Shown here in pieces: positions 12,240-23,979 of a DNA stretch of 64,000 nucleotides; the first letter of the stretch is position 1, and every line of letters starts with the position of its first letter. Location of the stretch: positions 2,418,001 to 2,482,000 of the forward strand of contig JABYQN010000008.1 of the NCBI GenBank assembly GCA_022606135.1, in the 5' to 3' direction. The notes beneath the pieces were generated by a model. It did no database searches and was not told the DNA's origin. It was given only the letters and a program-made list of their open reading frames with translations. Made by a program: the position numbers and the translations under genes. Source of the DNA: Fomes fomentarius (Eukaryota; Basidiomycota; Agaricomycetes; Polyporales; Polyporaceae).

Positions 12240-12404
12240 GAGGTCGCGAGCGAGGAGGCCGCCTCTCGCGCACGCCACTCGCTCAATATGGCAGCCTAAC
12301 GCGTCAATCACGTGGACAGGAAAGTGGCTTGAATTCGAACTGCTTCAACTTGAAGTCAGAAGTTCAAGTTGAACAACGCACAACGCGCTCCGACCTAAGT
12401 AACG

Positions 12405-12732
12405 ATGGTGTCAGACGACGAGTCGAAGATGCAAGTAGACCAAGCTGCTACTCCTCCCAGACCTCTCTGCCAAGTCGCACCTAGACACCTCACCAGGTGC
12501 ACATCAGCCTTGGAGCTCGCGACAGCTATGCTCGATGGCATCACAGGTCATCTCCCTCATTCTTCTCTCTCAACTCTCACTAAAGTCCTCCCTAGCACAT
12601 CAAAGGCTCTTATGTGAGGCCGGCACCCTCCACGGCGACGTCAACATCAACACCGTCCTCCTCATCGACTTTCCCGATGGCAAGACCCAGGGTGCGCTCG
12701 TCGACTTCGACAAGCCCATCACCTTCAAATAG
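12405..12732 (+). pseudogene. FunK1-type protein kinase fragment
   Basis: A short frame from 12405 reaches ATAMLDGIT, then an intron (about 12546-12595, GTCATC to CCTAG) joins it to HQRLLCEAGTLHGDVNINTV and LIDFPDGKTQGALVDFDKPI, followed by a stop at 12730. In fungal FunK1 kinases this stretch is the alpha-E helix, the catalytic loop (H-x-D-I/V-S-x-N-N) and the D-F-D metal motif. Here the catalytic Asp (HGD) and a following Asn remain, but the second conserved Asn is Thr. Only about 90 residues remain: the N-lobe and the end of the C-lobe are absent, so this is a remnant. Confidence 0.6.
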
Positions 12733-13539
12733 AACGGAAACCCTTCCTCTTTCTCCCGACTGTCACTACAGTTACCTTCTTGTGATATCCTATCCTTCTC
12801 TCGCGCCTTGTACAATCAATCTCAAACCATACTGTCGTGTCGCCGCTCACTCTCCCAGCGTTGTCCTCTTGCCCACGGTCTTCTCAGACTTCTTGAGATC
12901 TATTCGAGTTCACCAGCGTGTTACTGCCGTGGTCGGGTGCAAGTTACAATGGCGGGGTACAAGACCGGTGTCAACCAGACGACTCACTTCAGCCACTTGG
13001 TCTCCGCTAACCTGAACGTCAACGACAGCCGTGGAGGCAGGTCACTCTCGCTGACTAAGCGGACCCCCAACCATGACGACTCCCACTACGAAAGACTTTT
13101 GTTTCCCTGTCTTCTTCGTTCTTCCTCCTGCTCCAGATCAAGTCACCAACTACCGATTCCTCTTCCGTGTTTTCTCTCCCATTTTGCACAATCTGATCCT
13201 CGGCGCTCGCAGCACTTTGTCGACTACCAGAGTACACGCACTGTTCCGACCGAGATTTCATCATTACAGGTGTGATAATGGGACTACCGTAGCTTCAGAC
13301 TTCCTTACCGCGTCTCTCCCGCAGTGCTTTGGTTTGCCCAAGCCCGTCACACTCACGGCAGCGAGTCACCGAGAGGCAGCGAGGCTTACACAGTGGTTGA
13401 TAGTAGCTGGCTGGAGAACAATGTCGGCCTATTGAATCCCAGTCTACGACTCTATAAACCAGAGGGAGACGTGTTTGCCGTTATACGTACGTCTACGCTT
13501 TCCGCTTGGCGTCCATAATTGCTGACTGTGCGACAACTA
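12733..13539. other. Decayed or non-coding stretch
   Basis: This lies between two kinase remnants. Several overlapping plus-strand frames (12808-13435) are rich in Ser, Arg and Leu, share no phase-consistent splicing that I could find, and have no recognisable motif. Confidence 0.4.
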
Positions 13540-14250
13540 GCTGTCAAACCTTCCTCTCGCTCAACGCTCCCGCTTTCAATAACTCAAAAAGTACATAAGT
13601 CGACGCAACAGATCCGTCACCCCAGTGCCTCTTCAGGTGAGGTTCTGTATTTGATTAGCTCTCTAGGTTGTGAACAGATCTCTGTCACCGCCCAGCGCAA
13701 CACGCGCTGTGCAATCCCCCACCATGATTGGCCCTCGTCTTATGACCTACTGCGATGAGGGTAGCAGCATCGTCGCGATCACCTACACGAAACGGCTGAA
13801 GCAGACGTATTCTGAAAAGGTGCTCTTTGTTGCAGAGGCCCAGGTCGATTCCTAGCCTGTAAGCAAGCTTCTGGTCAAAGTTCCGCCGACATACAGATTT
13901 CGTGCCGCGCATGAGCTTCTCGCGAGGGCCTCACAAGCACCGAAGCTGCGCTATTGCGAAGAGGTCGGGATGTGGGTGGTCGTGATGGACTACGTGGATG
14001 GTAAAGAGGTCGAGGGTGTCCTGCACAATCCAGCACACATCGCTTCGCTCGAGGGTGCAATCGCGGTATTGCATGCTCAGGGCTTTCGTGTTTGGAGAGC
14101 TGCGGTACCCGAACGTGTTCCTGGTGGGCGAGCGAAGTATTGATCGACTTTTATTGGTGTGGCGTGGAGGACGAGGCGCGGTATCCGAGCGACATCTTGA
14201 TTGTGAAGGGAGTGTGGCACGCTGACGTTCGGGGAGGCTGACGAGGTGGG
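13540..14250 (+). pseudogene. Kinase-like protein, frameshifted
   Basis: Reading across frames gives, in order: LLVKVPPTYRFRAAHELLA (Lys of the N-lobe), APKLRYCEEVGMWVVVMDYV (hinge), LHAQGF then VFGELRYPNVFLVGE (catalytic loop), and VLIDFYWCGVEDEARYP (DF-x-W-C motif). This order and spacing are typical of a basidiomycete kinase-like family whose catalytic loop is usually F-G-D-L-R-x-P-N. Here the Asp is Glu. The frame changes between LHAQGF and VFGEL (about 14090) and again before VLIDF (about 14140), and an in-frame stop occurs near 13855. It is therefore a broken copy, probably related to the fragment at 12405 by family expansion rather than by direct duplication. Confidence 0.6.
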
Positions 14251-15111
14251 CGCACGACGAGTTCCATCTGAGACTGCTCATCGGCAAGGCGTAGGCTCCC
14301 TGTTGTAGCGGTCTCGGCGATAACCCTCGGTGAGCTCTCAAACACGTTCGGAATACTTGTAGGGTGACTCGGCTTTGGTCTTGGGGCATATACTAGAATG
14401 TGTAGGCCATTGCCAGACCTTATCTCTTCTCCTGCATTTGGCGCGCTCGTGCCTGCGCCTATTGCCCTTCCCCTATCCCTAGATATCGACTCTCAGTTCC
14501 TGACTCTTCCCCCCAGGTTGTGTGTATGAGAGCCCCGGAATGTGTCTGACGTGTGTGCACTCGAATGCTGAATCTTCTTGGTTAAATGGGAGACAAGGCG
14601 AGGTGAGCTCTGATACGAAGTGAAATAGCGAGAGGAGTAATCCAATGTGGTATGTTTCGAGATTTGGCAGTCAAGTCCCGACCTCTTAGGACATGTCGAC
14701 AGAGCCGCACTCTCAGGTTGTACTGCTCCGCCGCCTCCACCACCCCAGAAGACCCACTCCAACGACCACTCACTTGGTGTTCCTATGTCCACCATGGCTC
14801 ATATCTGCGCTGAAGGAGGACATCTAAGACGTCGCCCTTCTCTCCGGAGAGTATCCCACCTTTCGCTTCTTGGTGGGCTTGACTTCAGTCGCAGCATCCC
14901 TACTACCCTTCCTCCTCTATACACTCAAATTTAAAGGGGTCAAAAAGATGTGGGTAAGGGTCAGCCCTAGGTTAGACCCACCAATTTCAGACTTTTGGCT
15001 TCAAGCATACGAGCACTTATCAGCACAAAGCACATCAAGCATGCACACCACACCCTACATACAGGGAAACAGGGCAGAGCGAGCTTACACATGGACACTT
15101 GTTGTTTGAAT
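14251..15111. other. Intergenic, left flank of the accessory block
   Basis: No coding frame can be supported on either strand. This is where unique chromosome gives way to the repeat-rich block. I found no clear terminal inverted repeat or target-site duplication by eye. Confidence 0.45.
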
Positions 15112-15420
15112 GCCCGGGCACGCCAGGGTACGGTGTACCCGGGCTCTCAGTGTCCGCATAGTGGATTATGCCAGATACATTACCAGAAGTATGCCTATCC
15201 ACACCTAAAAGCCCGGGCACGCCGAGGTACGGTGTACCCGGGCTCTCAGTGTCCGCATTGTGAACATGTACATCACCGGAAGTATGTCTATCCCCGTATA
15301 AAAGCCCGGGCACGCCGAGGTACGGCGTACCCGGGCTCTCAGTGTCCGCATTGTGAACATGTACATTACCAGAATTATGCCTATCCACATCTAAAAGCCC
15401 GGCGGCGTGCCCAGCCTAAC
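15112..15420. repeat. Tandem repeat, unit 93-99 bases, about 3.3 copies
   Basis: Units start with GCCCGGGCACGCC at 15112, 15211 and 15304, with a partial fourth at 15394. Each carries CCCGGGCAC...GTGTACCCGGG, so one unit can fold on itself, and ends with CCTATCCAC. Open frames across this array are by-products of the repeat. Confidence 0.85.
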
Positions 15421-15439
15421 ACTATGAAGCCGGCATTAT

Positions 15440-15690
15440 GCCCCATAATGCCGTTAGCGCCTGGTCAGTTTGGCGCCTGGTCAGTTTGGCGCCCACCCCA
15501 CTTAGGTGCCGCACCTGGTCACTTAGACGCTGCCTGGTCACTTTAGCGCTGCCCTGGTCAGTTTGGCGCTGCCTGGTCACTTAGGCACCTCCTGGTTCTC
15601 TTAGCGCCTCCTGGTCAGTTTGGCGCCGCCTGGTCAGTTTGGCACCGCCCTGGTCACTTTGGCGCTGCCTGGTCCTCTTAGCGCCATCTG
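15440..15690. repeat. Degenerate short repeats, consensus CTGGTCAGTTTGGCGC
   Basis: About a dozen imperfect copies of a 16-24 base unit (CTGGTCA[G/C]TTTGGCGC and variants with CTTAGGCGC) lie directly upstream of the TATA box and start of the OrsD-type gene. Position and degeneracy suggest promoter-proximal binding sites or a decayed minisatellite. Confidence 0.7.
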
Positions 15691-15729
15691 ATGTAGATGC
15701 CATGTAAACAATTATAAATAGTCCATCAG

Positions 15730-15738
15730 TATATATAG
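15730..15738 (+). promoter_or_regulatory. TATA box of the OrsD-type gene
   Basis: TATATATAG lies 90 bases upstream of the ATG at 15828, followed by a pyrimidine-rich leader. Other genes of the block have a similar box 45-105 bases before the ATG. Confidence 0.55.
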
Positions 15739-15827
15739 CTTCTGAACTCGGAAAATCACTTCTTGATCTTCGACCACTATCATCGTATCACTGATTTCTC
15801 AACTGCTCCTCTCTCTCCTTTTTCATC

Positions 15828-17857
15828 ATGGCTCTCTGCTCCTACTGCAAGGCTACCTATGACAAATCACCATCTCATCATCAGAGAGAGTGCCCTATGT
15901 TCACCTTCCCCATTCATCAATATCCACTAACGAAACAAGGTCCCACTACTGACGTGGAAAGGGATAAGGAAAATAGAATCATTTGTAGATGTGTAGATTC
16001 AGAGGGGACTGTGTGTGCTGGTACATTCAAAAACCAGAGAGTTCTTTGGGATCATCTTAAGAATTTTCCGACCCATACCTGGCTGGTGTGTCAGAATATT
16101 TTGATTGAATATCTGTTATCTAATCGGACCATTAGATCCCTCCATCAGCTACGGCACCTAACCCTTCAGAAGAGGAAGGGAATATTCCCGCTCAAGTAAG
16201 TGTCATATACATTTAATTCATTTATTTCTCCGCTGATATTCTGTGGCCTTTAGGAAGTACCCGGCTCTCCTATGCAGCAAGACCTCCACGTCTCCCGCTC
16301 CATGTTAAATGAGGCTGTCTCTCCCAGCCTTTCTGCTCAACTGGGCTCATCTCCCCGATCTCAGTCGTCCCATATGTCTGTAGATCCTGCTCCTTTCCAA
16401 CTAGATGAGCAGGTAGCGTCGGTCCCAGAGGTATGTGATATTTTACTATATATTGTATGGGCTCTGTTCTAATGATTATTCTAGCTGTATGACTTGGACG
16501 GAGAACCTCTTGCAGCGTGGGGTCTTCTGATCAATCGTCGTCTCAAGGCCTTTATTTGCCTTGCTTGTCAAGCTGTCGTTCTGCCCTCCCACATCCAAGG
16601 TCATCTCAGCCAGCAACACAAAGGGTTCAAAGCTCGTATCGACATGCAAGTGATTGACCAGGCTGTGGCTACAGAGGGCATTTGTGAAGACTGGCCAGCC
16701 ATCCCTGCTGCTATGCCTCTTCAATTCCAAGGTCTCTCCCTTCTTACTGGCTACGAGTGTCCGGTGTGCACTGTGATACACCCTGGCTTCAAGTCTCTCC
16801 AAAACCATGCTCGACAGTCTCATTCAGTCACCTTGCCATCCAACGGGCGCTACCAGATTTGTGATTGCCAGCAGCTCAGCAAGCACCCTGCAGCACGCTC
16901 ATGGTTTCCCGTCCACCGTTATGCCCCTCCGCCAGTCACTTCCTTCTCCCCCTATCTCTCAACACTGAGGGAACAGCTCGACATCCCTGCTGTTATTCCT
17001 TTCAGTGAGGTCGATCACCGGCAAGTCAATCCTTGGCAGGCCACCACTCGCTGGGGAGAATGGGTGGCGACCCAAGATCCTGCTCTCCTTATGCAGCTGG
17101 TCGAATATCCTAAGCCCAACAGCGACTTGGCTAATCTCGGTCCCATTGTCCAACGCTTCCTCAACCGAGTCTACAACTTCATCCCTGTCGCTGGCGAACT
17201 CTGCTGCCAGATTCTCAACACGGAGACGCCCACAAGGTACATATGTATAGACCATGTGCTTTATCGTGTGCTTACCATGTCACTAGCGATTACAACCACA
17301 CACCGTTCAACCAGCATCAAGTGCACGACTCATTCAAGGCTTACAGCCGTGTCGCTGTTCAACTTATCGCTTTCATCATTCGTGCCTCCTCCCATCCAAC
17401 CTACCGGTGTGGGTGGCATGAGGGCATCAGTGACCTGATGCAGGCTTTTGCAAATGACATTCAGGACGAGGACGTCAATGCCGCAGAGCCTGTTGACTTT
17501 GATGAGTATGTCAAGAACATTCTCCTTTCCTTGTGGACGGAGACATGGCCACTATCCCACGGCAACCCTTTCCCCGACCCCACCATCCGTTTCATCATTT
17601 ATAGGGAAAAGAATGCCCTGGGTCAGCTTAGGGTTACCTTCGGCTTAGATTTTCGCCCAAACAGGCCCGCTGACGAGGTCATTTCTCGTACCCGGCCTCT
17701 CTCATGCCCTTCTATCAGTGTCCATAGTAACAATCTACCCGCGCACGAGGTCCAATCTCGTGCCCGGGCTGACCTACATAATCCACCTACGAGGTCAGCC
17801 CTCGTGCCCGGGTTGATTCTCTCACACCTACGAGGTCAGCCCTCGTGCCCGGGTTGA
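15828..17857 (+). CDS. OrsD/DUF3505-like zinc-finger protein, probably C-terminally truncated
   Basis: Exons 15828-16085, 16136-16195, 16254-16430, 16485-17236 and 17287-17857 join in phase to 605 residues. An N-terminal finger (CSYCKATYDKSPSHHQREC) and a second (IICRC...CAGTF...WDHL) precede the main part. That part has GLLINRRLKAFICLACQAVV, SHIQGHLSQQHKG, then YECPVCTVIHPGFKSLQNHARQSH: the paired C-x2-C...H...H fingers typical of the OrsD family. A following segment (DEYVKNILLSLWTETWPL, PFPDPTIRFIIYREKNALG) resembles the linker that, in large basidiomycete proteins, leads to a RecQ-like helicase. Here the frame instead runs into the hairpin array and stops, so helicase parts are absent. OrsD function is unknown; DNA binding is an inference from the fingers. 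The family name is from memory, not a search. Confidence 0.65.
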
Positions 17858-18190
17858 TTCTCTCACCCCGCCTACGAGGTCAGTCCTTGTGCCCGGGGTG
17901 ACACTGTGATATACATCTCAGTCTGCCACTGTGACAGCACCCGTGGTGCTGGAACCCCGCCTACGAGGTCAGCCCTCGTGCCCGAGGTGACACTCCAATA
18001 TACATTGTCGTCAATCTGCCACTAATCATTGCACTTCATCTACCAGAATACCGTAGTTGACTTTCTCCACCCACCCACGAGGTCCAATCTCGTCCCCAGG
18101 CTGACCTACACAACCCACCTACGATGTCATCCCTCATGCCCGAGTTGACTTTCTTAACTAATCTACGAGGTCAGGACTCTTGCTCAGCGC
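17660..18190. repeat. Hairpin-forming tandem array, copy 1
   Basis: Units of about 40-75 bases share CTACGAGGTCAGCCCTCGTGCCCGGG or close variants. ACGAGG and CCTCGT are inverted repeats around TCAGC, so each unit can form a small hairpin. About nine units occur, the later ones more diverged. The 5' units still read in frame with the OrsD-type gene, giving its odd C-terminus. Confidence 0.85.
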
Positions 18191-18887
18191 AACCCATCAT
18201 GTATGCATGCCGCAGTTATATATAATGTCAGTCAGCACATACACTTGCTAATCATGTAGTAGTCCCAGTACTAGTAACTGGAGCTCACAGCCGTTTCGCT
18301 GCAGGTGGGCGCAGGTTAGACCCCCCCTATAATGCTATCAGCATTATCACCTTCTCAATACTACACTGCTTTCATGTTTATCCTGCCTGCACATCTATCT
18401 TGTTCTCTCCTATGCACATGTGTGCTGTCCGTAGTTGATCCACAGCGTGTACTTTGTTATACGACAGACAACCTCCTTTCGATGTCTGAGCGCATCCTCC
18501 CAATTGTTGTTGTACCTCCAAACAGCGCCTGCCTCATACTCGGGCCGATTTTGAAGTCACAGGACAATCGGCTCCATATTTTGCAGCCTATACACGTCAC
18601 TTACGTGTTATCTAGGCACACAGGCAGGTGCATGCATGCCCAGGCGCTAACTGGAAATTGATGGAAATCCGACCCATAATCTGACCGATGATCTGACCAA
18701 TTTGTTTATCTACACTGCCATCATGCCTGATTTGGCACACCATTGCCACACCCCCTGGCACATGTGCCACCTGAGTATAGGGTATTTCATGAGCGATTGC
18801 ATAAGATACCCACATCCACACATATTTTTGTGTATAATTTCCATTGCATTGACACTCAAGTGACAACCAACGCTCTACCAAAAAAAG
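18191..18887. other. Non-coding leader region of the large gene
   Basis: Between the hairpin array and the ATG at 18888. A TATATATAAT box at 18216 is far from the gene; a weaker GTATAATTT lies at 18832, 55 bases before the ATG, and is the better promoter candidate. No supported coding frame. Confidence 0.45.
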
Positions 18888-21800
18888 ATGTCATCAAACA
18901 CGAAGGTCAATAACAAGGTTTGTCCGCTGTGCTAGTCACATAGTTGCTCCTAAAAACCTTCTGCTCCAGTCTCACAAACCGCAACCACGCGCTGTATCCC
19001 GCAAGGTCAATCGTATCAATAGCCTTGTGCCATTTGATTGCATGTACTGAAATTTTGCTCCATTCCAACAGACTGAGCGAGTCGACAACACTGAGTCCCC
19101 AGTTGAGGGTAACCCCACAGCCAGAGCCGCTGATGCTGCCAACCAGGTCAGTCCCTCATACCCATTGGTATCCATGGCGGTTATGATGATTCATTCCACC
19201 CTCTCTGCTCGCAGGTCAAAGGCAAGAAGAAGAAGGAAACCAAGCCGGTTGAGGTTGCCAAGAATGTGCAGGATGTCCAGCAGACAGCTGACCAAGCTGT
19301 CCGCATGCGTGCAGCTCTTGAGAAGGCCACCCTTGGTTGGGCACGCATGAACACTGCCGATCCGCCGCGGAAGAATGTCAGCCTCCGTTTTGGATTCAAG
19401 AACCCACGCCCTGTCAGCATGCAGGCGGTCGACAACCTGCGCAAGTCATTCAAGCAAGGTGGCGGTCGTGACCCCAGCGTGGAGCCCCTCAATGTCCTCG
19501 TCAAGCCCAAATGGATCAACCCCTCAACTGTCGCCGGCACCCAAGCTGTTGCGTATGACAAACTGCCGCTTATCGAGTTCACTCAGGCTGCATCGGACCA
19601 GACCATCGATATCCTCTCTGGACAGCACCGCACCGTTGCAGCCCGGCAGGAACGCCAGGAAATGCTTGCCGAGGTTGAACGGCTCAAGGCCTCCCTTCAG
19701 AAGCTGCTGGACGGATCTGGTGGTGGTGAGCTTGCTACAGAGAGCCAGATTGAGGTCGACCGGCTTAAAGCCCACATCGCCAACCTGTCCAATGTCATCC
19801 AGGGGTACTGCATCTGGGCAGTCAGGTGCATCAATGCTGGTCCGTCCCACTGCCTAACCCTAAGTGTCTCCTGCTAACGTCACTTCAGAAACTGCCTCCG
19901 ACGAGCTTCTGGTCTATCTATCCTCCAACTTCTACCGCCCATCGTTCAGCCGCACACCCGAAGAAGGACTGCTGATGGCTATCGACTCCATCGAGAGCAT
20001 CCTCCCCACCATCAATGATCAACTCATCCAGCAGGATCCCTCCGTCAATTATGACCTCCAACCTGGCACACAACTTTGGGTCAAGGAGGTCCTCCCTCGG
20101 ATCTTCACCAACAATGAGACGCGGGATCTGGACTGGCCGATACTCCTCCAAAGTGCTCCTGCCTACCAGCTTGTGCGCCACATGAGACGGTCCCACTACT
20201 TTTCGAGTCGCTACATTATTCCTGTTCCCCTACTCCGTCGCGCACTTGCTGGTGCTAGCCGCAACAAGTCGACCATCCCCACAGTTGGCTATGTACGTTC
20301 ATATCTATTCCCTGGTGCTTTTCTCACCCCACATGCGTCCACAGTGGTGGGCTGATATTCTCAACCGCACTTTTGATGACATGGAGCTCATATCAAGCAG
20401 TGCCCCCTTTCCTCATCTGTGCGACCTTGATGTGATTCAACCAGAGTACACCGCGCCTGGTACACAGTGTCCTAAGGACGCCGTCGATGCATCCACTATC
20501 ACTGGCCCGGCCCTCTCACTTCTCAATGTCCTCCTCTCATCCCGCCAACAACCTCTTCTCATCAGCGACATGTGCCGTATGAACTGTGGGTTGGACTCGC
20601 CCATAACCACTGCCCGTGATTTCAGACAGGCACAACAGGCGCAGAGCGAGTTTGTTGCCCTCCAGTTTTCTCAAACTGTTGCCAGGCTCCGTACTGACGG
20701 AGTCACCATCTCTCACATATGGAGTGATGCCGTGATCAATGTCATCGAGGAAGCTTACAAGACGTATGTATCCCCGGCCATGGACGTCTATGGGCGCTTC
20801 ACAGATCCACGGTGGAAGGCCGCCATGGAACGCTACCGCAAGGCAGTCTTGACCCAGGCAGGACAGATTTGGCGAGCTCAGGGGGACCAGCTCATGTCGT
20901 CCCAAGACTCACCACCCTCCCCTGAGATCCTTGCCTTCTCTGGTGCCCGCCGGAAGCTTGCTTACCTCTTCCAACTCCGCGAGGTCGACTATGTTCTTGA
21001 CCTACCTCTTCTAAGCCCCACATACATTGAAGACTCGCTGAAGATGCTCGAGAAGTATACTCACACCATGCGCTGGGTCAGTGTCACGTCTCACATGCTG
21101 TCCCCCAAGTCCCCACTTATGACATGGCTTCCTGCAGCTTGCTCGCACCTTGGATCCCCTGTGCGAGCCATCACTGCACTCTGTTGCAGAAAAGCACAAG
21201 GTGTTTGATTACTCGTCGTATATCGTCGAGTGCCTCAAGAATACAGAATGCTTTCAAAGCCGCCCGGATGTTGCACTCGAGGTCAGTGTCTGTCAGAGAG
21301 GGCGAGATACATCACTTAAACCTATCCACCTGCAGTTTTGGCAGTGGTGCTTTGCACATGCACACTTGTTCTCCGATGTTGAGGTGCTTCTCACAGAGTA
21401 CACCACCGCAGAGATGAGCCAGTTCTGGAACATGACGTTCGCCCGCTGGGAGGCTGCTGTCAAAGCGTTCTCCACCTCGAAAGGGCTCAAACCGTTCGAT
21501 CCACACGAACCGAAGTTTCTCAAAGAACTGCCCGGGCCGGACTTCCAGGTCACAGAGGAGGAGCAAGGCTGGCTGATGGTCATGCGTGAATGGGCGGCGG
21601 TGGCCTTTTTCAACAAGCACAAGCTGTCGGACAAGGAGCTTCGCCAGTTGCACACGACGAAAGCTCTGCCGGGCGTGAAGAAGCTTGACTTGTGGTACGC
21701 GGTCAGCGACGTCGGGCTGCTGGACCAGGATCCGCTCCTCAAAGTACACCGGTTTGCTGCACCACCTCGTTTGAGGCAGTGTCCTCCTGCCCGCATGTTG

Positions 21801-23874
21801 TACCGCAACTTTGGCTGGAACTCACGCACCAGCAAGACTCGGCAGGTCACCGCTGATGCACACTGTATGCTCTGCTGCCTCGGGTTCCGCTATCATGTTG
21901 CGACCACTGGCCAACTTCTCCTGACCGAGGAAGGGCCCCAGCTTCGTGCGATGTTCCTCCAGTTTCTCTCTCGGTTCTGCCAACCGACCCTCGACAACTT
22001 CCTGGGCCCGGAGGATCAACGTTCTGCCGCTCTCAATGTTCAGTGGGTGAGCTGGGACGCCGAGTTATTGGATGACATCAAGGACCGTGCTCGCCAGCTC
22101 CCCCCACCCAGTAACCATGTGCTTGTTTCTGGTGTCAGTCTCAGCCCAGAAGCACGATTGGCAGCGCTGGAGCGGCAGCGCAAGTACGAGCCCGAGATTC
22201 AGCACATCATCGCTACTGTTGAAAAGGCCGTATCTGCTTCTGGTGCACCAGGTGAGTCGCGCCGTGTGCATGAACATGTACATCGCGCCCTGCAGGGTCT
22301 TGTTGGTGTACGTGCATCTGTTCTTCTCCTTGCATGTGGCATGTGATTGATGCAGAACTCCAGGCCCTGCTTGACAATGTCGACCGCATGGAGGAACGGC
22401 AGGCGGGATATCCTCGCTCTGCCCCCTTTGTTCCCACGAGCACTGGACGGTACGGCAGTGCCGTGCGGGTGTACATGCAAGAGCCCTACACCGATCCAGC
22501 GTGGTATGAGAGCATCGACGACTTTGCTGCCAGTGATCCTCATGCTTTCGAGGAATACCGCCAAGCGCTCGAGAAACAGTACCCCGGCACACCTATCGAC
22601 GACTTGATTGCCGACACATTGCACGTCCCCCAACAGGTTGCCCAATTTGCCACCCAGTGGCACGCAGATGAAGATCAAGATGAAGAAGAGTCTGATGCAC
22701 CAGTATCCCGGGCCATGGGCAAGACTCGAGCGCCCAATGCAGCCCTCTTTGAAAGGCAGCAGCTCTACCGCAGGCGCTTGACCGCACCGATCGCTGCATC
22801 CCATCTAACACAGGTCAGGCCAAGGCCACAGGGTGAGCCTGAGCAGGTGATGCCTGTCGCGGTCCAGGAGAAGCCAGTCCACAGACACCCTGCAGCCGTC
22901 CCTGCTCTTCCCCAAGCACGAAGATCTAGGGTACCCACCAGAGAGGATGACATGCAGGTGGACGACCCCGATCTCTCCCCTCTCCCTGAGCCCCGTGTTC
23001 CCTCTCCTTCATCAGACTCCAGCCAGGGGAGTTACACACTTCAGCGTTTGCACAAGCGCACCAAAGACGACATTGAGCAGGTAAGTGGGGTGCGCAATCT
23101 CACTTTGTATGCACACACTGATCATTCGTAGCTCTATGCCGCCAACAACGCGGAACCCCACCAGCAACTGGACAATCACGGCAGCCCCTCCTCCCCTGCA
23201 TCAGACTCAAGCATGCAGCAGAGGACTGTACGCCGTTTGCACAAGCGCACAGAAGACGAGGTTGAGCAGGTCAGTCAAGTGCCCAATCACACTCTTCGCG
23301 CCAATACTGATTCTCCGTAGCTGTATGCCACTCCCAACATTGAAGTGCACAAGGGCAAACAGAGAGCAGATCAGCCGTCCAAGATTCTTGTGCCCGACTC
23401 TTCGCCCGATACTCCGTCGATGCACCCACAGCCGGATGTGTTCCAAGTGTCCCACATCCCTGACCATTACCTTGACGACTTGCCAGACTTCATTCCGTCA
23501 ACATATCCAGATGAGCCCTCACTGGGTGCAGCTGTCAAGCCGCCTCCGGCTGGCCCATCTCAGTCGCTCCAAAGTAAGTCATGCTACCTTTGCCCAATGC
23601 ACAGGCAACTTATTTGTTTTCGACCCCTGTGGACACAGGCTCATCAACTGCCTCCAAGCGGCCCCGATCAGACACACTTTTGTCTACACGCCCCGATGGA
23701 CACCCTGATGCAGATGGGTCAGGGCCCCCTCCATTGAAGCGGCCCCACCAGCCCCCACTCCCATTGAAGCCCTTGCTCGACAAGCATCAGGCGCAACTCG
23801 ACAAGCAGCAGGCGCAACCTCGCAAGCTGACTGCAAGAATGAAAGGAGCACAGCCGCCAGGTGCTCCGTTGTGA
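18888..23874 (+). CDS. Large protein (1425 aa) with ParB/sulfiredoxin-like segment
   Basis: Twelve exons, hand-checked for phase: 18888-18917, 19072-19146, 19215-19839, 19889-20292, 20345-21076, 21138-21281, 21336-22251, 22356-23080, 23132-23269, 23321-23573, 23639-23874. That is eleven listed pieces and ten introns, total 1425 codons. A Lys-rich start (KGKKKKETK) is a likely nuclear signal. Residues about 90-190 read VDNLRKSFKQGGG...EPLNVLVKP...IDILSGQHRTVAARQ, the order seen in ParB-N/sulfiredoxin folds (helix, strand with P-[L/I]-x-V, then G-[Q/H]-[H/R]-R-x-x-A). A short coiled coil follows. The middle has no motif I know. The tail is acidic and Pro-rich with two repeated exons ending RLHKRT[K/E]D[D/E][I/V]EQ and a basic SKRPRSD patch. 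The ParB-like assignment is inference; partner or catalysis unknown. Confidence 0.75.
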
Positions 23875-23979
23875 AGGAGCTGTGTGCGGTTTGACTTTCA
23901 TTGGAACACCGCTCTCCCCGTTGCTCTTTACTAGGCCTGTGTAGTACGCACACTACTGTGCCTGTATGTGTATGCATCA

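Larger units (their letters stand above)
17596..22892. repeat. Segmental duplication, copy 1
   Basis: From CATTTATAGGG at 17596 the sequence matches 58,308 to the right window edge in the same orientation. The offset is 40,712 bases before the hairpin array and 41,108 after it, because the array is 396 bases longer in copy 2. Outside the array I see only scattered single-base differences (for example near 17731, 18438, 18603, 20630 and 20746). The copy therefore is recent, or is an allele or assembly duplicate. Confidence 0.97.

Noticed and set aside
11736..12372. Plus-strand 187- and 108-codon frames across the ATG7 5' region, with poly-Arg/poly-Gly runs
   Set aside because: Antisense shadows of ATG7 and its GGA microsatellite.
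14940..15000. Telomere-like CCCTAGGTTAGACCC
   Set aside because: Single occurrence, not a tandem TTAGGG run; GGTTAGACCC recurs once at 18,313 without array structure.
15112..15420. Possible CRISPR-like array
   Set aside because: Units are whole tandem copies of 93-99 bases without constant repeat plus variable spacer; genome is eukaryotic.
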